Assembly (NCBI GenBank): GCA_963728195.1 | Contig: CAVSIX010000018.1 | Coordinates: 22,820 to 86,819, forward strand | Reading direction: 5' to 3' | DNA from: Sva-07 sp963728195 | Lineage (GTDB): Bacteria > Actinomycetota > Acidimicrobiia > Acidimicrobiales > Ilumatobacteraceae | Length of the DNA: 64,000 bases | Shown here: piece after piece, positions 33,880 to 43,180 of the stretch | How the letters are laid out: each line of letters starts with the position of its first letter | Numbering within the stretch: the stretch's first letter is position 1 | Notes under the pieces: generated by a model | Told to the model about the DNA's origin: nothing | Seen by the model: only the letters and a program-made list of their open reading frames with translations | Database searches by the model: none | Translations under genes and position numbers: made by a program

Positions 33880-35528
33880 CACTCCAAGAGGCTGTAGTCG
33901 ACGACGACGCCGCGCCCTTCGCAGTCGGGGCAGGTCTCGGAGTATTCGGTGAGCAATCCCTCGCCGATGCGTTTGCGGGTCATCTCCACCAGGCCGAGTT
34001 CGGTGATGTCGAACACCTGCGAGCGCGTCTTGTCGCGAGCGAGGGCGTCACGGAACTTCTCGATCACCTTGGCCCGGTTGCCCTTGACCTCCATGTCGAT
34101 GAAGTCGATGACGATGATGCCGCCGATGTCGCGAAGTCGCAGCTGCTTGGCGATCTCCTCGGCGGCTTCCATGTTGTTGTGGAAGACGGTCTCTTCGAGG
34201 TTCGACTTGCCGACGTTCTTGCCGGTGTTGACGTCGATCACCGTCAGCGCCTCGGTGTGCTCGATGATCAGCGAACCGCCCGACGGCAGCCACACCTTGC
34301 GGTCGAGCGCCTTGTGCACCTGCTCGTGGATGTGGAACTTCTCGAAGAGCGACAGACCCCCGCCGGTGCCGCCGTCGTAGTACTCGATGCGATCGGCCAG
34401 TTCGGGATTGAACGCAGCCACGTAGTCGTGGATCTCGTGGTAGAGCCGTTCGTCGTCGATGACCACGCCGCGGTAGTCGGCGTTGAACTCCTCGCGGATC
34501 ACCCGCACCGCGAGCTCGGGCTCGCGGTACAGCAGCGCCGGGCGCTGGGTCTTGGCAGCCTTGGCGGCGATGTCCTCCCACTGGCGCAGCAGGATCGTCA
34601 TGTCGGCGACCAGCTCCTGCTCGGTCGCCGTTTCGGCCGCCGTGCGTACGATCAGGCCGTGTTCGTCGGGCTTGACCCGGTCGAGGATGCCACGCAGGCG
34701 CTTGCGCACGTCGTCGGGTAGCCGCTTGGAGATGCCGTAGGTCTTCGAGTTCGGGATCAGCACGACGAACCGGCCCGGCAGCGAGACCTCCTGAGTGAGC
34801 CGGGCACCCTTGTGGGCGATCGGGTTCTTGGTCACCTGGCACGTGATCAGCTGTTTGTTCTTGAGGATGTCCTCGATGCGCGGGTCCTTACCGCCCTCGT
34901 CGATGTCCTCGGGGTCGTACTGGACGTCGCCGCGGTACAGCACGGCGTTCTTGGGGGTGGCGATGTCGACGAAAGCCGCCTCCATGCCGGGCAGGACGTT
35001 CTGGATGCGCCCCACGTAGATGTTGCCGTGGATCTGGCTGACGTCGTCGGCCGGGCGGCTGACGTAGTGCTCGATCAGGCTGCGTCCCTCGAGCACGGCC
35101 ACCTGGGTCATGCCGGAGCGAACCTGGACCGCCATGAAGTACCGACCGATCGGCTTGCCGTTGCGCTCTCGACCGCGGCGCTGTTCGAGTGTGGCTGCGT
35201 CGAGCTCGCCGGCGTCGGCCTGCGATCTACCGCGACCGCGACCACGGCGGCTCTTCTTGCCACCATCGCCGGACGCGCCCTCCTCGGATCGCTGGCGTGA
35301 CCGGTCGCCGGCACCTCTGGTCGAGTCGCGGCCGGAGCCCCCTCTCGAGCTGCCTCCACGGCGCCGCCGCTTCGGCTCGCCCTCGCTGCGTCCGTCTTCG
35401 TCGCCGGCCGTGCGGCTCGATGCAGGCCCCGGAGGTGGGGCGGTCGGGATCGGCATCGTGTCACCGATTCGAGGTTTGCGCACCAGCGCCCGCTCGGCCG
35501 CTTCGGGCGACGCCCGCCCTTCGCGCAT
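33879..35528 (-). CDS. rng: Ribonuclease E/G
   Basis: About 549 residues from the ATG at 35528 (MREGRASPEAAERALVRKP). An R/G/S-rich stretch (about 75-125) precedes the S1-domain region (QIHGNIYVGRIQNVLPGMEAAFVDIA), the catalytic DNase I-like part with VIDVNTGK and IVIDFIDME (the Mg-binding aspartates) and the zinc-link CPDCEGRG near the C-terminus. It starts mRNA decay and rRNA processing. The same frame stays open to 35654, but the residues there look non-coding, while another frame (35461-35799) encodes a plausible N-terminus with a ribosome-binding site; a frameshift near 35560 is therefore suspected and the true start is probably 35799. Confidence 0.93.
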   Translation of the reverse strand: MREGRASPEAAERALVRKPRIGDTMPIPTAPPPGPASSRTAGDEDGRSEGEPKRRRRGGSSRGGSGRDSTRGAGDRSRQRSEEGASGDGGKKSRRGRGRGRSQADAGELDAATLEQRRGRERNGKPIGRYFMAVQVRSGMTQVAVLEGRSLIEHYVSRPADDVSQIHGNIYVGRIQNVLPGMEAAFVDIATPKNAVLYRGDVQYDPEDIDEGGKDPRIEDILKNKQLITCQVTKNPIAHKGARLTQEVSLPGRFVVLIPNSKTYGISKRLPDDVRKRLRGILDRVKPDEHGLIVRTAAETATEQELVADMTILLRQWEDIAAKAAKTQRPALLYREPELAVRVIREEFNADYRGVVIDDERLYHEIHDYVAAFNPELADRIEYYDGGTGGGLSLFEKFHIHEQVHKALDRKVWLPSGGSLIIEHTEALTVIDVNTGKNVGKSNLEETVFHNNMEAAEEIAKQLRLRDIGGIIVIDFIDMEVKGNRAKVIEKFRDALARDKTRSQVFDITELGLVEMTRKRIGEGLLTEYSETCPDCEGRGVVVDYSLLE

Positions 35529-35799
35529 CGGCTCGGGAAGCTCGATGTCGTTGCGGTGCGTCGTCCGTCGAAAGGCCGTCGTCGTTGTCGTCGGATGAGC
35601 CGTCGGCGGACGCGCTGGCCCCCGCAGCACCGCCGCGTCGACGCTGCCCGCCACGTGAGCCGCGGCGCCGCTTGGGACCTAAGCCCGCAGACGTGCCGGC
35701 CGGTGAGTCAGACGTGGTGTCGCTCGAGGTGTCGTCGGTCGTGTCGTCGGTCGTGTCGTCGGTGGTGTCGGTCGAACGCTCGGAGTCGGCGTGATCCAT
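35461..35799 (-). other. Probable N-terminal segment of RNase E/G in a different frame
   Basis: An ATG at 35799 preceded by AGAAGGGA (11 bases away) opens a frame encoding MDHADSERSTDTTDDTTDD then D/S/T-rich and GPKRRRGSRGGQRRRGG sequence, exactly the disordered acidic-then-basic N-terminus expected for actinobacterial RNase E. From about 35560 downward this frame turns into R/A-rich non-family sequence, while the frame one base over reads NDIELPEPMREGRAS and continues into RNase E. The switch lies near GGCCTTTCG. Either an indel (natural or assembly) or +1 frameshifting joins the two. Confidence 0.6.
35731..35766 (-). repeat. 12-bp tandem repeat in the RNase E N-terminus
   Basis: Three units of GTCGTCGGTCGT (third with one change) encode the TTDD repeat of the acidic N-terminus. 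Copy-number change would keep the frame. Confidence 0.75.
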
Positions 35800-36144
35800 G
35801 GGAGAAACGGTCCCTTCTGGGTCGAGCAGCCGCGAAGGCGCTCGAAGTGGCTCGAACCGTCCGCACGCTGCAGTGGGGACGAGCCGATCGTGAACGTCGG
35901 TGCCGCCGGTTGACGGAACCGTTGCATGCGCCGGAGACCAGCGCTACGAGGAACACGACGGCCAGCACGGCCGCCGGTGACCAGGCCTCGACATGCACGT
36001 TCGCCGCGAGCGCTGCGTCGCCGGAATCGTACGTTCCGGTCGCGCTGGGGGTTCGTGCGATGTCGAAGGCCACTGGGAGACAGATTCTATGCGCTCGCAG
36101 CGCTGTCGGCGGGATGGGCCCGCGATTTGGCCGGCGGCGCCGAC
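35800..36144 (-). other. Gene-poor stretch before RNase E: likely leader with promoter
   Basis: 345 bases between rodA and the RNase E N-terminus. The minus strand has TAGAAT, a near-consensus -10 box (36089-36084), so a transcript would begin near 36077 and have a leader of about 280 bases before the ATG at 35799. Within it, a frame from GTG at 36073 encodes a short peptide with a hydrophobic run (AAVLAVVFLVALVSGAC), which I cannot confirm as a gene because it runs on into clearly non-coding arginine-rich sequence. Nothing else recognisable. Confidence 0.4.
36084..36089 (-). promoter_or_regulatory. -10 box upstream of RNase E/G
   Basis: TAGAAT on the minus strand, five of six matches to TATAAT, about 285 bases before the presumed RNase E start. 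No convincing -35 hexamer is seen. Confidence 0.4.
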
Positions 36145-37299
36145 TCAGCGCATCCGGCGCATGTGCACCGACTGGACCAGTCCGAACAGTGCGAAGTAGA
36201 CGATCAGGCCTGATCCGCCGTAGGAGATGAACGGCAGCGGCAGCCCGGTGACCGGCATGATCTGCACGGTCATCGCCACGTTCTGGAACGCCTGCCACAA
36301 CAGCATGGAGAAGACCCCGGCACAGAAGTACGTGCCGAGCAGATCCCGTGAGAGGTGGGCGATGCGCCAGATCCGCACGAGCGCGATGATGATCAGACCG
36401 AGGACCACGGAGGACCCGACGAAGCCGAACTGTTCGCCGATCGCCGCGAACGGGAAGTCGGCCCACATGACGGGGATGTCGCGTCCGTTCGTGAGCGGAC
36501 CCTGCAGCCAGCCCTTGCCCCACACGCCACCGGTCCCGATCGCGCGCATCGCGTTCTCGGCCTGGTAGAGGTCGTCGGCGTCGGCGGCGGCGGGATTGAC
36601 CAGGGCCCGGATCCGGGCGGCCTGATAGCTGTTGACCAGCCGGCCGACGAATGCCGCGAGCACCGTCGCCACCGACAGCAACGTGATCAGGGCGATGTAG
36701 CGGGCCTTGGCTCCGGCGACCAGCAACACGCCCATCGCCATCGAGACCAGGACCGACGCCGACCCGAGGTCGGGCTGGATGATCACGAGCACCGCCGGCG
36801 CGCCGACGATCATCAGTCCGCCGAGGAACCGGGCGTAGGAGACCTCCTCGCTGCGTTCCTCGGCCAGGTAGGCAGCGAGCATCAGCAGCGTCGTGAACTT
36901 CGCCATCTCGGCCGGCTGGAAGTTGAGCGGTCCGAGGTCGAACGAGATCCGGTCCTCGCCGGAGGCGACGCCGATCAGGAACAACAACGCCAGGATGACC
37001 AACGTGAGGCCGTAGAGGAAGCGTGCGCGGTCCTTCCACCATTCGTAGTCGACCGACATGACCACGAACATGACGACCGTGGCGGCGATCGCGAACACGA
37101 CCTGGCGGGTGACGAACGCATACGGATCGCCGGAGATGCGCGTGCGCGACGCCGAGAACACGACGAAGCATCCGATGACCGTCAACGCGAACTGCACCGC
37201 CAGGAGCACCCAGTCGACGTTGCGGCTGGGATCGGCGGGGCTGGCACCGATGTTGCCGAGGCCCGAGTCGGGCTTACGGGACAGGAACGAGGCGGCCAC
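36145..37299 (-). CDS. rodA: Rod-shape-determining SEDS glycosyltransferase RodA
   Basis: 384 residues with about ten membrane helices. SEDS features include NFQPAEMAKFTTLLMLA, the extracytoplasmic loop with the conserved aspartate region (WAEFPF replaced by VMWADFPFAAIGEQFGF) and GLPLPFISYGGSGL near the end. It polymerises lipid II during elongation in complex with PBP2, encoded six bases upstream. Placed last in the mreBCD-mrdA-rodA group. Confidence 0.95.
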   Translation of the reverse strand: MAASFLSRKPDSGLGNIGASPADPSRNVDWVLLAVQFALTVIGCFVVFSASRTRISGDPYAFVTRQVVFAIAATVVMFVVMSVDYEWWKDRARFLYGLTLVILALLFLIGVASGEDRISFDLGPLNFQPAEMAKFTTLLMLAAYLAEERSEEVSYARFLGGLMIVGAPAVLVIIQPDLGSASVLVSMAMGVLLVAGAKARYIALITLLSVATVLAAFVGRLVNSYQAARIRALVNPAAADADDLYQAENAMRAIGTGGVWGKGWLQGPLTNGRDIPVMWADFPFAAIGEQFGFVGSSVVLGLIIIALVRIWRIAHLSRDLLGTYFCAGVFSMLLWQAFQNVAMTVQIMPVTGLPLPFISYGGSGLIVYFALFGLVQSVHMRRMR

Positions 37300-37305
37300 G
37301 AACGC

Positions 37306-39516
37306 CTACTCGATCGTGCGCACGCTCGAGAACCGGCCGTCGTAACAGCTGGTGTCGGCGAGCTGGCGGGGCTGGGCCGCCACCGTCGCCGTCGTGTCGA
37401 GTGCGTCGGACAGGCGGACCGGATCGGCCGGTGTGATGCCCGACATCTGCATGAACATGCACTTGACGACCGGACCGGCGGCCTGCGAGCCGTATCCGGC
37501 CTTCTCGAGGTAGGCGCTGACCGTGTACGGCCGTGAGGGGTCGCGGCTGTAGGCGGCGAACGCCGAGGAGTCGTTCCACGGGTAGTTGCCGGCGCCCTGG
37601 GCCGTGCCGGTCTTGCCGGCGAGCGGGATCGCTCCGTCGGGGTAGTAGTAGAACAGGTTCTCGCCCGTGGTGTGGTGGTAGAAGTCGCTCGTCGTGCCCT
37701 TGCCGTAGATGACCCGTGTCAGGCCCCGGTCGATCTCCTCCCACGACTCCTGCGCCAACGGCAGCTGGCGGATGACCTCACCGGCGACGTTGGGCTCGCG
37801 GGCGAGAACCGCCTGGGACAGATCGACGAAGCCCTGGACCGCCGAGTCGGGAACACCTGGCTGGTACACCGCCTTGATGATCTCGGGCTTCATCAGATAG
37901 CCCTTGTTGGCGATCGTCGAGTAGCCCATGGCCAGCTGCAGCGGTGAAGCCGACAGCAGGCCCTGGCCGATCGCCAGCTGCACGTTGTCGCCGGTGTAGT
38001 AGCTCGACGCCTCGGATTCGCTGATCACGCCGAGCTCGCCGTATCGGGCCTTCAGCTCCGCGTCGGGCACCGTGCCGTCGAACGCGTACGGCAGGTCGAT
38101 ACCCGGGTCGGAACCGAATCCGAATTTTCGGACCTCCTCCTGGAGCACGGGCTGCAGATCGTTCTGCGTCATGATCAACTCGCCGATGCGGTAGAAGAAC
38201 GCATCGGACGACACGGCGAGCGCGGTCTCGACGTCGACGGCGCCGTAGACACAGGGGCGGCCGGTGCCGCTGCACGTGGCGTTGCGGTACACACAGCGCA
38301 CCAGCCCGTCGTTGCACTTGTCCTCTTCGACCGACTCCATGCGATAGCTGCCCTCGTCGCGGTAGTAGTCGCCGACTCCCATCAGGCCGGTGTCGAGGGC
38401 GGCGAACGCAACGAACGGCTTGAACGTCGACCCGAGGTTGTAGCGGCCCTGGATCGCCCGGTTGACGAGAATCGACTCGTCGGGATCGATCGGATCGCCG
38501 TTCTCGTCGACCGATGGGAAGAGCTCGTCGAACTTGCCGCCGCCGAGGTCGGCCTCGAACCACCGGTTGTCGAACGTCGGATAGCTCGCCAAGGCGATGA
38601 TCTGGCCGTTCTGGTAGTTCTGCACGACGACCGAACCGGCCGGGGCCTTGTAGGGAACCTCACGGGGGTACTCGGGGAACACGAGCTGCTCGAAGTTCTT
38701 CTCCGGATCGCGCGGGTTGACGGCGACCTGCTGCCGGCGCAGCTGGAGCTGCGTCTCGAGCGCCTGCTCGGCGAACTGCTGCTGGTCGAGGTCGATCGTC
38801 AGTTGCACGTCGTTGCCGTTGATCGGTGGCACGCGGCGAACCTCGCGCACGATCCGGCTGGCGTTGTCGACCTCGTAGGTGACGTAGCCCCACTTGCCGT
38901 GGAGGTCGTCTTCCATGCTGAGCTCGATGCCGAACTGGCCGACGCGCTCGTTGAGGTAGTACCCGCGGCCCTCGTAGAAGTCCTTGGTCTCCGCGGTGAT
39001 TCGGCCCAGGTACCCGATCACGTGACTGGCGATCGGCGCGTACGGATAGACGCGGCGCGACTCCTCGAGGATCTCGACACCGGGGAGGTCCTCGACGCGT
39101 TCCTGGATCGCGATCGCTGTGCGTTCGTCGATGTCCTCGGCGACCGGCATCGGCAGGAACGGGCTGTACACCTGGCTGTCGAACCGGTCCTCCATCTCCT
39201 CGACGGGCACGTCGATCCAGCCCGACAGCCGCCGGAAGATCTCGGCTCGGTTGTCGCTGTTGCGGATCACTTCCCAGTCGACCGCGACGGTGAGCACGCG
39301 ATCGTTGTCGGCCAGGATCCGGCCCTCGGCGTCGAAGATCCGCCCACGTTCGGGCAGCAGCGGCACCGTACGCAGCTTGGTGGTGTCGACCTTGGCCTGC
39401 AGCGTCTCCTGCTCGACGGTCTGCAGGAACCACAGGCGCGCGCCGACGAGGCCGAAGAGCAGCATGCCGACGAGGGCGAGCACGCCCAAGCGGGCGGCGC
39501 GCTTGTCAGCGGCCAC
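37306..39516 (-). CDS. mrdA: Penicillin-binding protein 2 (elongation transpeptidase)
   Basis: 736 residues. One N-terminal membrane helix (LGVLALVGMLLFGLVGARLWFLQ), the pedestal region with RGRIFDAEGRILADN, then the transpeptidase domain with active-site STFK (about residue 361), SSD (in AVSSDAFFYRIG) as the second motif and KTGTAQ (about 635). It cross-links peptidoglycan with RodA. A domain of about 45 residues with two cysteine pairs (DKCNDGLVRCVYRNATCSGTGRPCVYGA) lies between STFK and SSD and probably forms disulfides outside the cell. Confidence 0.95.
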   Translation of the reverse strand: MAADKRAARLGVLALVGMLLFGLVGARLWFLQTVEQETLQAKVDTTKLRTVPLLPERGRIFDAEGRILADNDRVLTVAVDWEVIRNSDNRAEIFRRLSGWIDVPVEEMEDRFDSQVYSPFLPMPVAEDIDERTAIAIQERVEDLPGVEILEESRRVYPYAPIASHVIGYLGRITAETKDFYEGRGYYLNERVGQFGIELSMEDDLHGKWGYVTYEVDNASRIVREVRRVPPINGNDVQLTIDLDQQQFAEQALETQLQLRRQQVAVNPRDPEKNFEQLVFPEYPREVPYKAPAGSVVVQNYQNGQIIALASYPTFDNRWFEADLGGGKFDELFPSVDENGDPIDPDESILVNRAIQGRYNLGSTFKPFVAFAALDTGLMGVGDYYRDEGSYRMESVEEDKCNDGLVRCVYRNATCSGTGRPCVYGAVDVETALAVSSDAFFYRIGELIMTQNDLQPVLQEEVRKFGFGSDPGIDLPYAFDGTVPDAELKARYGELGVISESEASSYYTGDNVQLAIGQGLLSASPLQLAMGYSTIANKGYLMKPEIIKAVYQPGVPDSAVQGFVDLSQAVLAREPNVAGEVIRQLPLAQESWEEIDRGLTRVIYGKGTTSDFYHHTTGENLFYYYPDGAIPLAGKTGTAQGAGNYPWNDSSAFAAYSRDPSRPYTVSAYLEKAGYGSQAAGPVVKCMFMQMSGITPADPVRLSDALDTTATVAAQPRQLADTSCYDGRFSSVRTIE

Positions 39517-39653
39517 GCGGCACCCACCGATCGGTCGACATCGAGAACATCATGACGTCTCGCATGTTACAAACGCGTTGCAGGCGCAGTCGTTCAGGGC
39601 AGCGTGCCACGACGTGACAGTGTTCACGGCGATCGGCGGACTGCAGAGCCACG

Positions 39654-40193
39654 TCACGAGGTCGGCTCGCCGACGGGTTGCTTCCACTCCGGGCGGCGCA
39701 TTCGCAGACACCATCGTCCGAGCGGTACGAGCAGCGGGCTGAGCACCGCAGCGGAGGCGGCCACCACGGCCAACACGACACCGAGCTGGCGTTGGAACGG
39801 TTCGGATTCGCCGATGAACGCCCGCAGCAGTGGCACCGTCGCCACGCCGGCGACCGCCCCCAGTGCGGTGAAGATCGCCTCCAGCCACCAGTGCGGGTCG
39901 GCGGCGATCAACGCGAGCAGTCCGCCGACCGCACCGGCGACGGTCATCGCCGTGGCCGTCGATCCGAGCGGCGTCCCCTCGGCGAGATCGAACATGACGC
40001 CGAGCGTGAACCCGACGACCGCCCCGCGCTCGCTACCGCCGGCGACACCCGCAGCGGCCGCCATCGCCATCATGATGGGCACGATCACGCCGCCGACTTG
40101 GATCTCGACGAAGATCGTGCGCTGCAGCGCCAGCAGGATCAGGCCGAGCGGAATCACCCGCACGAGCGGGCCCTGGACGAACGACGCGAACAT
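39654..40193 (-). CDS. mreD: Rod-shape-determining protein MreD
   Basis: 179 residues; five to six membrane helices and the family region FDLAEGTPLGSTA. MreD links MreC and the PBP2/RodA pair. Sequence conservation of MreD is low, so the call leans on membrane topology and position between mreC (6 bases) and mrdA (137 bases). The space to mrdA has no gene. Confidence 0.9.
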   Translation of the reverse strand: MFASFVQGPLVRVIPLGLILLALQRTIFVEIQVGGVIVPIMMAMAAAAGVAGGSERGAVVGFTLGVMFDLAEGTPLGSTATAMTVAGAVGGLLALIAADPHWWLEAIFTALGAVAGVATVPLLRAFIGESEPFQRQLGVVLAVVAASAAVLSPLLVPLGRWCLRMRRPEWKQPVGEPTS

Positions 40194-40199
40194 CGACGG

Positions 40200-41438
40200 T
40201 CACTGGTCGACTTCGGAGAGCGGCTTGTAGAGCACCACTCGCACGAAGTTCAACCGGGCCAGGTCGGCGTAGAGCTCGACGTCGAGCAGCGGTCCACCCG
40301 ATCCGGGACGGTCCGCCCGGTTGACGACGCGCCCGACGGGGATGCCCGTCGGTGCGAGGCTCTCGGATCCACCGGCCGTCTCCACCAGGTCGCCGGCGAC
40401 CAACTCGGACAGCGACGGCGAATCCTGGAGGAACTTGATCTGCGGCAGCCGGCGCCGTCCGCGTCCCTCGAGGGCGCCGTACTCCTTCTCGATGATCTCG
40501 GCGATGGTCGTCGTCGTGGTCGACGTGGTCGAGTCGGCCGCTGCCGACAGCGTCTCGGACGACGGGTCGAGCGTCGTGTCGGTCGGGCTCGACGTCGCCG
40601 TCTCGCCGAGTGCGTCGAGCAGCGCGGCGATCTGTTCAGCCGTCAGCGGGCGCCCCGTCAACGGGTCGATCACCGGCTGGCCATCGGGGCCGACGGCTGC
40701 GCCCGGCAGCGTCGTGTCGGGCACCGGCGACCCGTCGGGCAGCGTGAGGCCGGGCACGATCGCACCCGGCGGCGGCGGCACCGTCGTCGACGTGGTCGTC
40801 GTCGTGCCCGCCGCGGCGATCTCCGACGGGCTGAGGCCCGACGGCGACGTGTTGGTCGGCACCGTGTCGTCGGCGGCAGCGGCGGAGGTCACCTTGACGG
40901 CGACGGTGTAGCGGCTGTCGGTGACCAGCATCACTCGGGCGGAGGTGCGTGTCACCTGCGTGACCTTGCCGACGAGGCCCGCCTGGTTCACCACGGCCAT
41001 GCCGACCTCGATGCCGCTGGCGCTGCCCTTGTCGATCTCGATCACCTGATCGAGGTTGTTGGCGGCGTAGCCGACGACGCGAGCGACCTCGGTGTCGATC
41101 CCCGACAGCGACGGAAGGCTGTACAGCGCCTGCAGTTCCTTGCCCTCGATCACCGCTGCCTCGGCGGCCGCTTGCGTGCCGATCAGTCGATCGACCTGCT
41201 CCTGCAAGGCGACGTTCTCGCGTTCGAGGTCGTCGTAGTTCGTGATGCCGTGCCAGATCTGCTCGATCGGGTTGGTCACCACGCCGGTCGCCGACTCCAC
41301 CGGGCGCATCACCTGGGTGAAGCCTTCGCGTGCTGCGTCGATCACCGGGTTGCCGCGCAGATCGAGCGTGAGCAGCAGCACGGTGGTCAGCAGCAGCGCG
41401 AGAATGACTCGTTTGCGCCCGACGGAGTAGATGGCCAT
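40200..41438 (-). CDS. mreC: Rod-shape-determining protein MreC
   Basis: 412 residues, longer than the usual 280-340. One membrane helix near residue 10-26, a coiled coil (NYDDLERENVALQEQVDRLIG), then the beta-domain (VARVVGYAANNLDQVIEIDKGSASGIEVGMAVVNQAGLVGKVTQV). Between its two beta halves lies an insert of about 130 residues rich in T, S, P and G (about 195-325) that looks disordered, and the second half resumes at IKFLQDSPSLSELVAGDLVET. It scaffolds the elongation complex outside the membrane. Confidence 0.93.
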   Translation of the reverse strand: MAIYSVGRKRVILALLLTTVLLLTLDLRGNPVIDAAREGFTQVMRPVESATGVVTNPIEQIWHGITNYDDLERENVALQEQVDRLIGTQAAAEAAVIEGKELQALYSLPSLSGIDTEVARVVGYAANNLDQVIEIDKGSASGIEVGMAVVNQAGLVGKVTQVTRTSARVMLVTDSRYTVAVKVTSAAAADDTVPTNTSPSGLSPSEIAAAGTTTTTSTTVPPPPGAIVPGLTLPDGSPVPDTTLPGAAVGPDGQPVIDPLTGRPLTAEQIAALLDALGETATSSPTDTTLDPSSETLSAAADSTTSTTTTTIAEIIEKEYGALEGRGRRRLPQIKFLQDSPSLSELVAGDLVETAGGSESLAPTGIPVGRVVNRADRPGSGGPLLDVELYADLARLNFVRVVLYKPLSEVDQ

Positions 41439-41469
41439 GGTGGTGACGAACGTCGTCGACGCCGAAGCG

Positions 41470-42504
<1,035 letters not shown>

Positions 42505-42582
42505 TGGATGGCCACCTTTCGCGAGCTGTCGAAATGCCAGGACCGGCACTCCAACCGTGCCAGGAACCAGAATCTCGCAATG

Positions 42583-42993
42583 TTACAGATTGGGGAAGAA
42601 AATCCCGATCTCGCGCTCGGCCGACGCCAGCGAATCGCTGCCGTGAACCAGGTTCTCGGTGAAGAGGATGCCGAGATCACCACGGATGGTGCCCGGTGCG
42701 GCCGTGCGCGGGTTGGTGGCACCCATCATCGCGCGAACGACCTCCCAGGTGTCTTCGGGCCCCTCGACCACCATGGCGACGACCGGGCCACGGCTCATGA
42801 ACTCGACGAGTTCGCCGTAGAAGCCCTTGCCGACGTGCTCTTCGTAGTGGCGCGCGAGCGTGTCGGCATCGAGCGTGCGGATGTCCATGGCGACGATGTC
42901 GAGGTTCTTGGCCTCGAACCGCGACACGATCTCGCCGACGAGCTTGCGCTCGACGGCATCGGGCTTCAACAGGACGAGCGTGCGATCAGACAT
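42583..42993 (-). CDS. ndk: Nucleoside diphosphate kinase
   Basis: 136 residues. Phosphohistidine site NLVHGSDS (His117); start SDRTLVLLKPDAVERKLVGEI is standard. Moves phosphate from ATP to other NDPs. TAGCGT lies eight bases before the ATG, so the mRNA is probably leaderless. Confidence 0.97.
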   Translation of the reverse strand: MSDRTLVLLKPDAVERKLVGEIVSRFEAKNLDIVAMDIRTLDADTLARHYEEHVGKGFYGELVEFMSRGPVVAMVVEGPEDTWEVVRAMMGATNPRTAAPGTIRGDLGILFTENLVHGSDSLASAEREIGIFFPNL

Positions 42994-43001
42994 GAGCGCG
43001 C

Positions 43002-43007
43002 ACGCTA
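43002..43007 (-). promoter_or_regulatory. -10 box of ndk
   Basis: TAGCGT on the minus strand, ending eight bases before the ndk ATG with no ribosome-binding site between. Confidence 0.35.
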
Positions 43008-43025
43008 TCGATCAACACCGCAAAC

Positions 43026-43064
43026 TTGCCGGAATTGTTGCGCTCAGCGGGACAATCCCGGCAA
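43026..43064. repeat. 13-bp inverted repeat between folC and ndk
   Basis: TTGCCGGAATTGT (43026-43038) is complementary to ACAATCCCGGCAA (43052-43064) with one mismatch, around a 13-base centre. It lies in the 187-base space downstream of folC and upstream of ndk, where it could end the folC transcript. A different sequence from the other palindromes of this window. Confidence 0.6.
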
Positions 43065-43180
43065 ATTTCGGGATGGGGTGGGGCGGGGGCGCCGGCGAGG
43101 GAAGCGCCAGCGACGAGCCGGAGTCGGGCCGACCCAGCGTGGCCGACCACCGACCCTGCGGTGAGGCCCGACAAAGAGAT

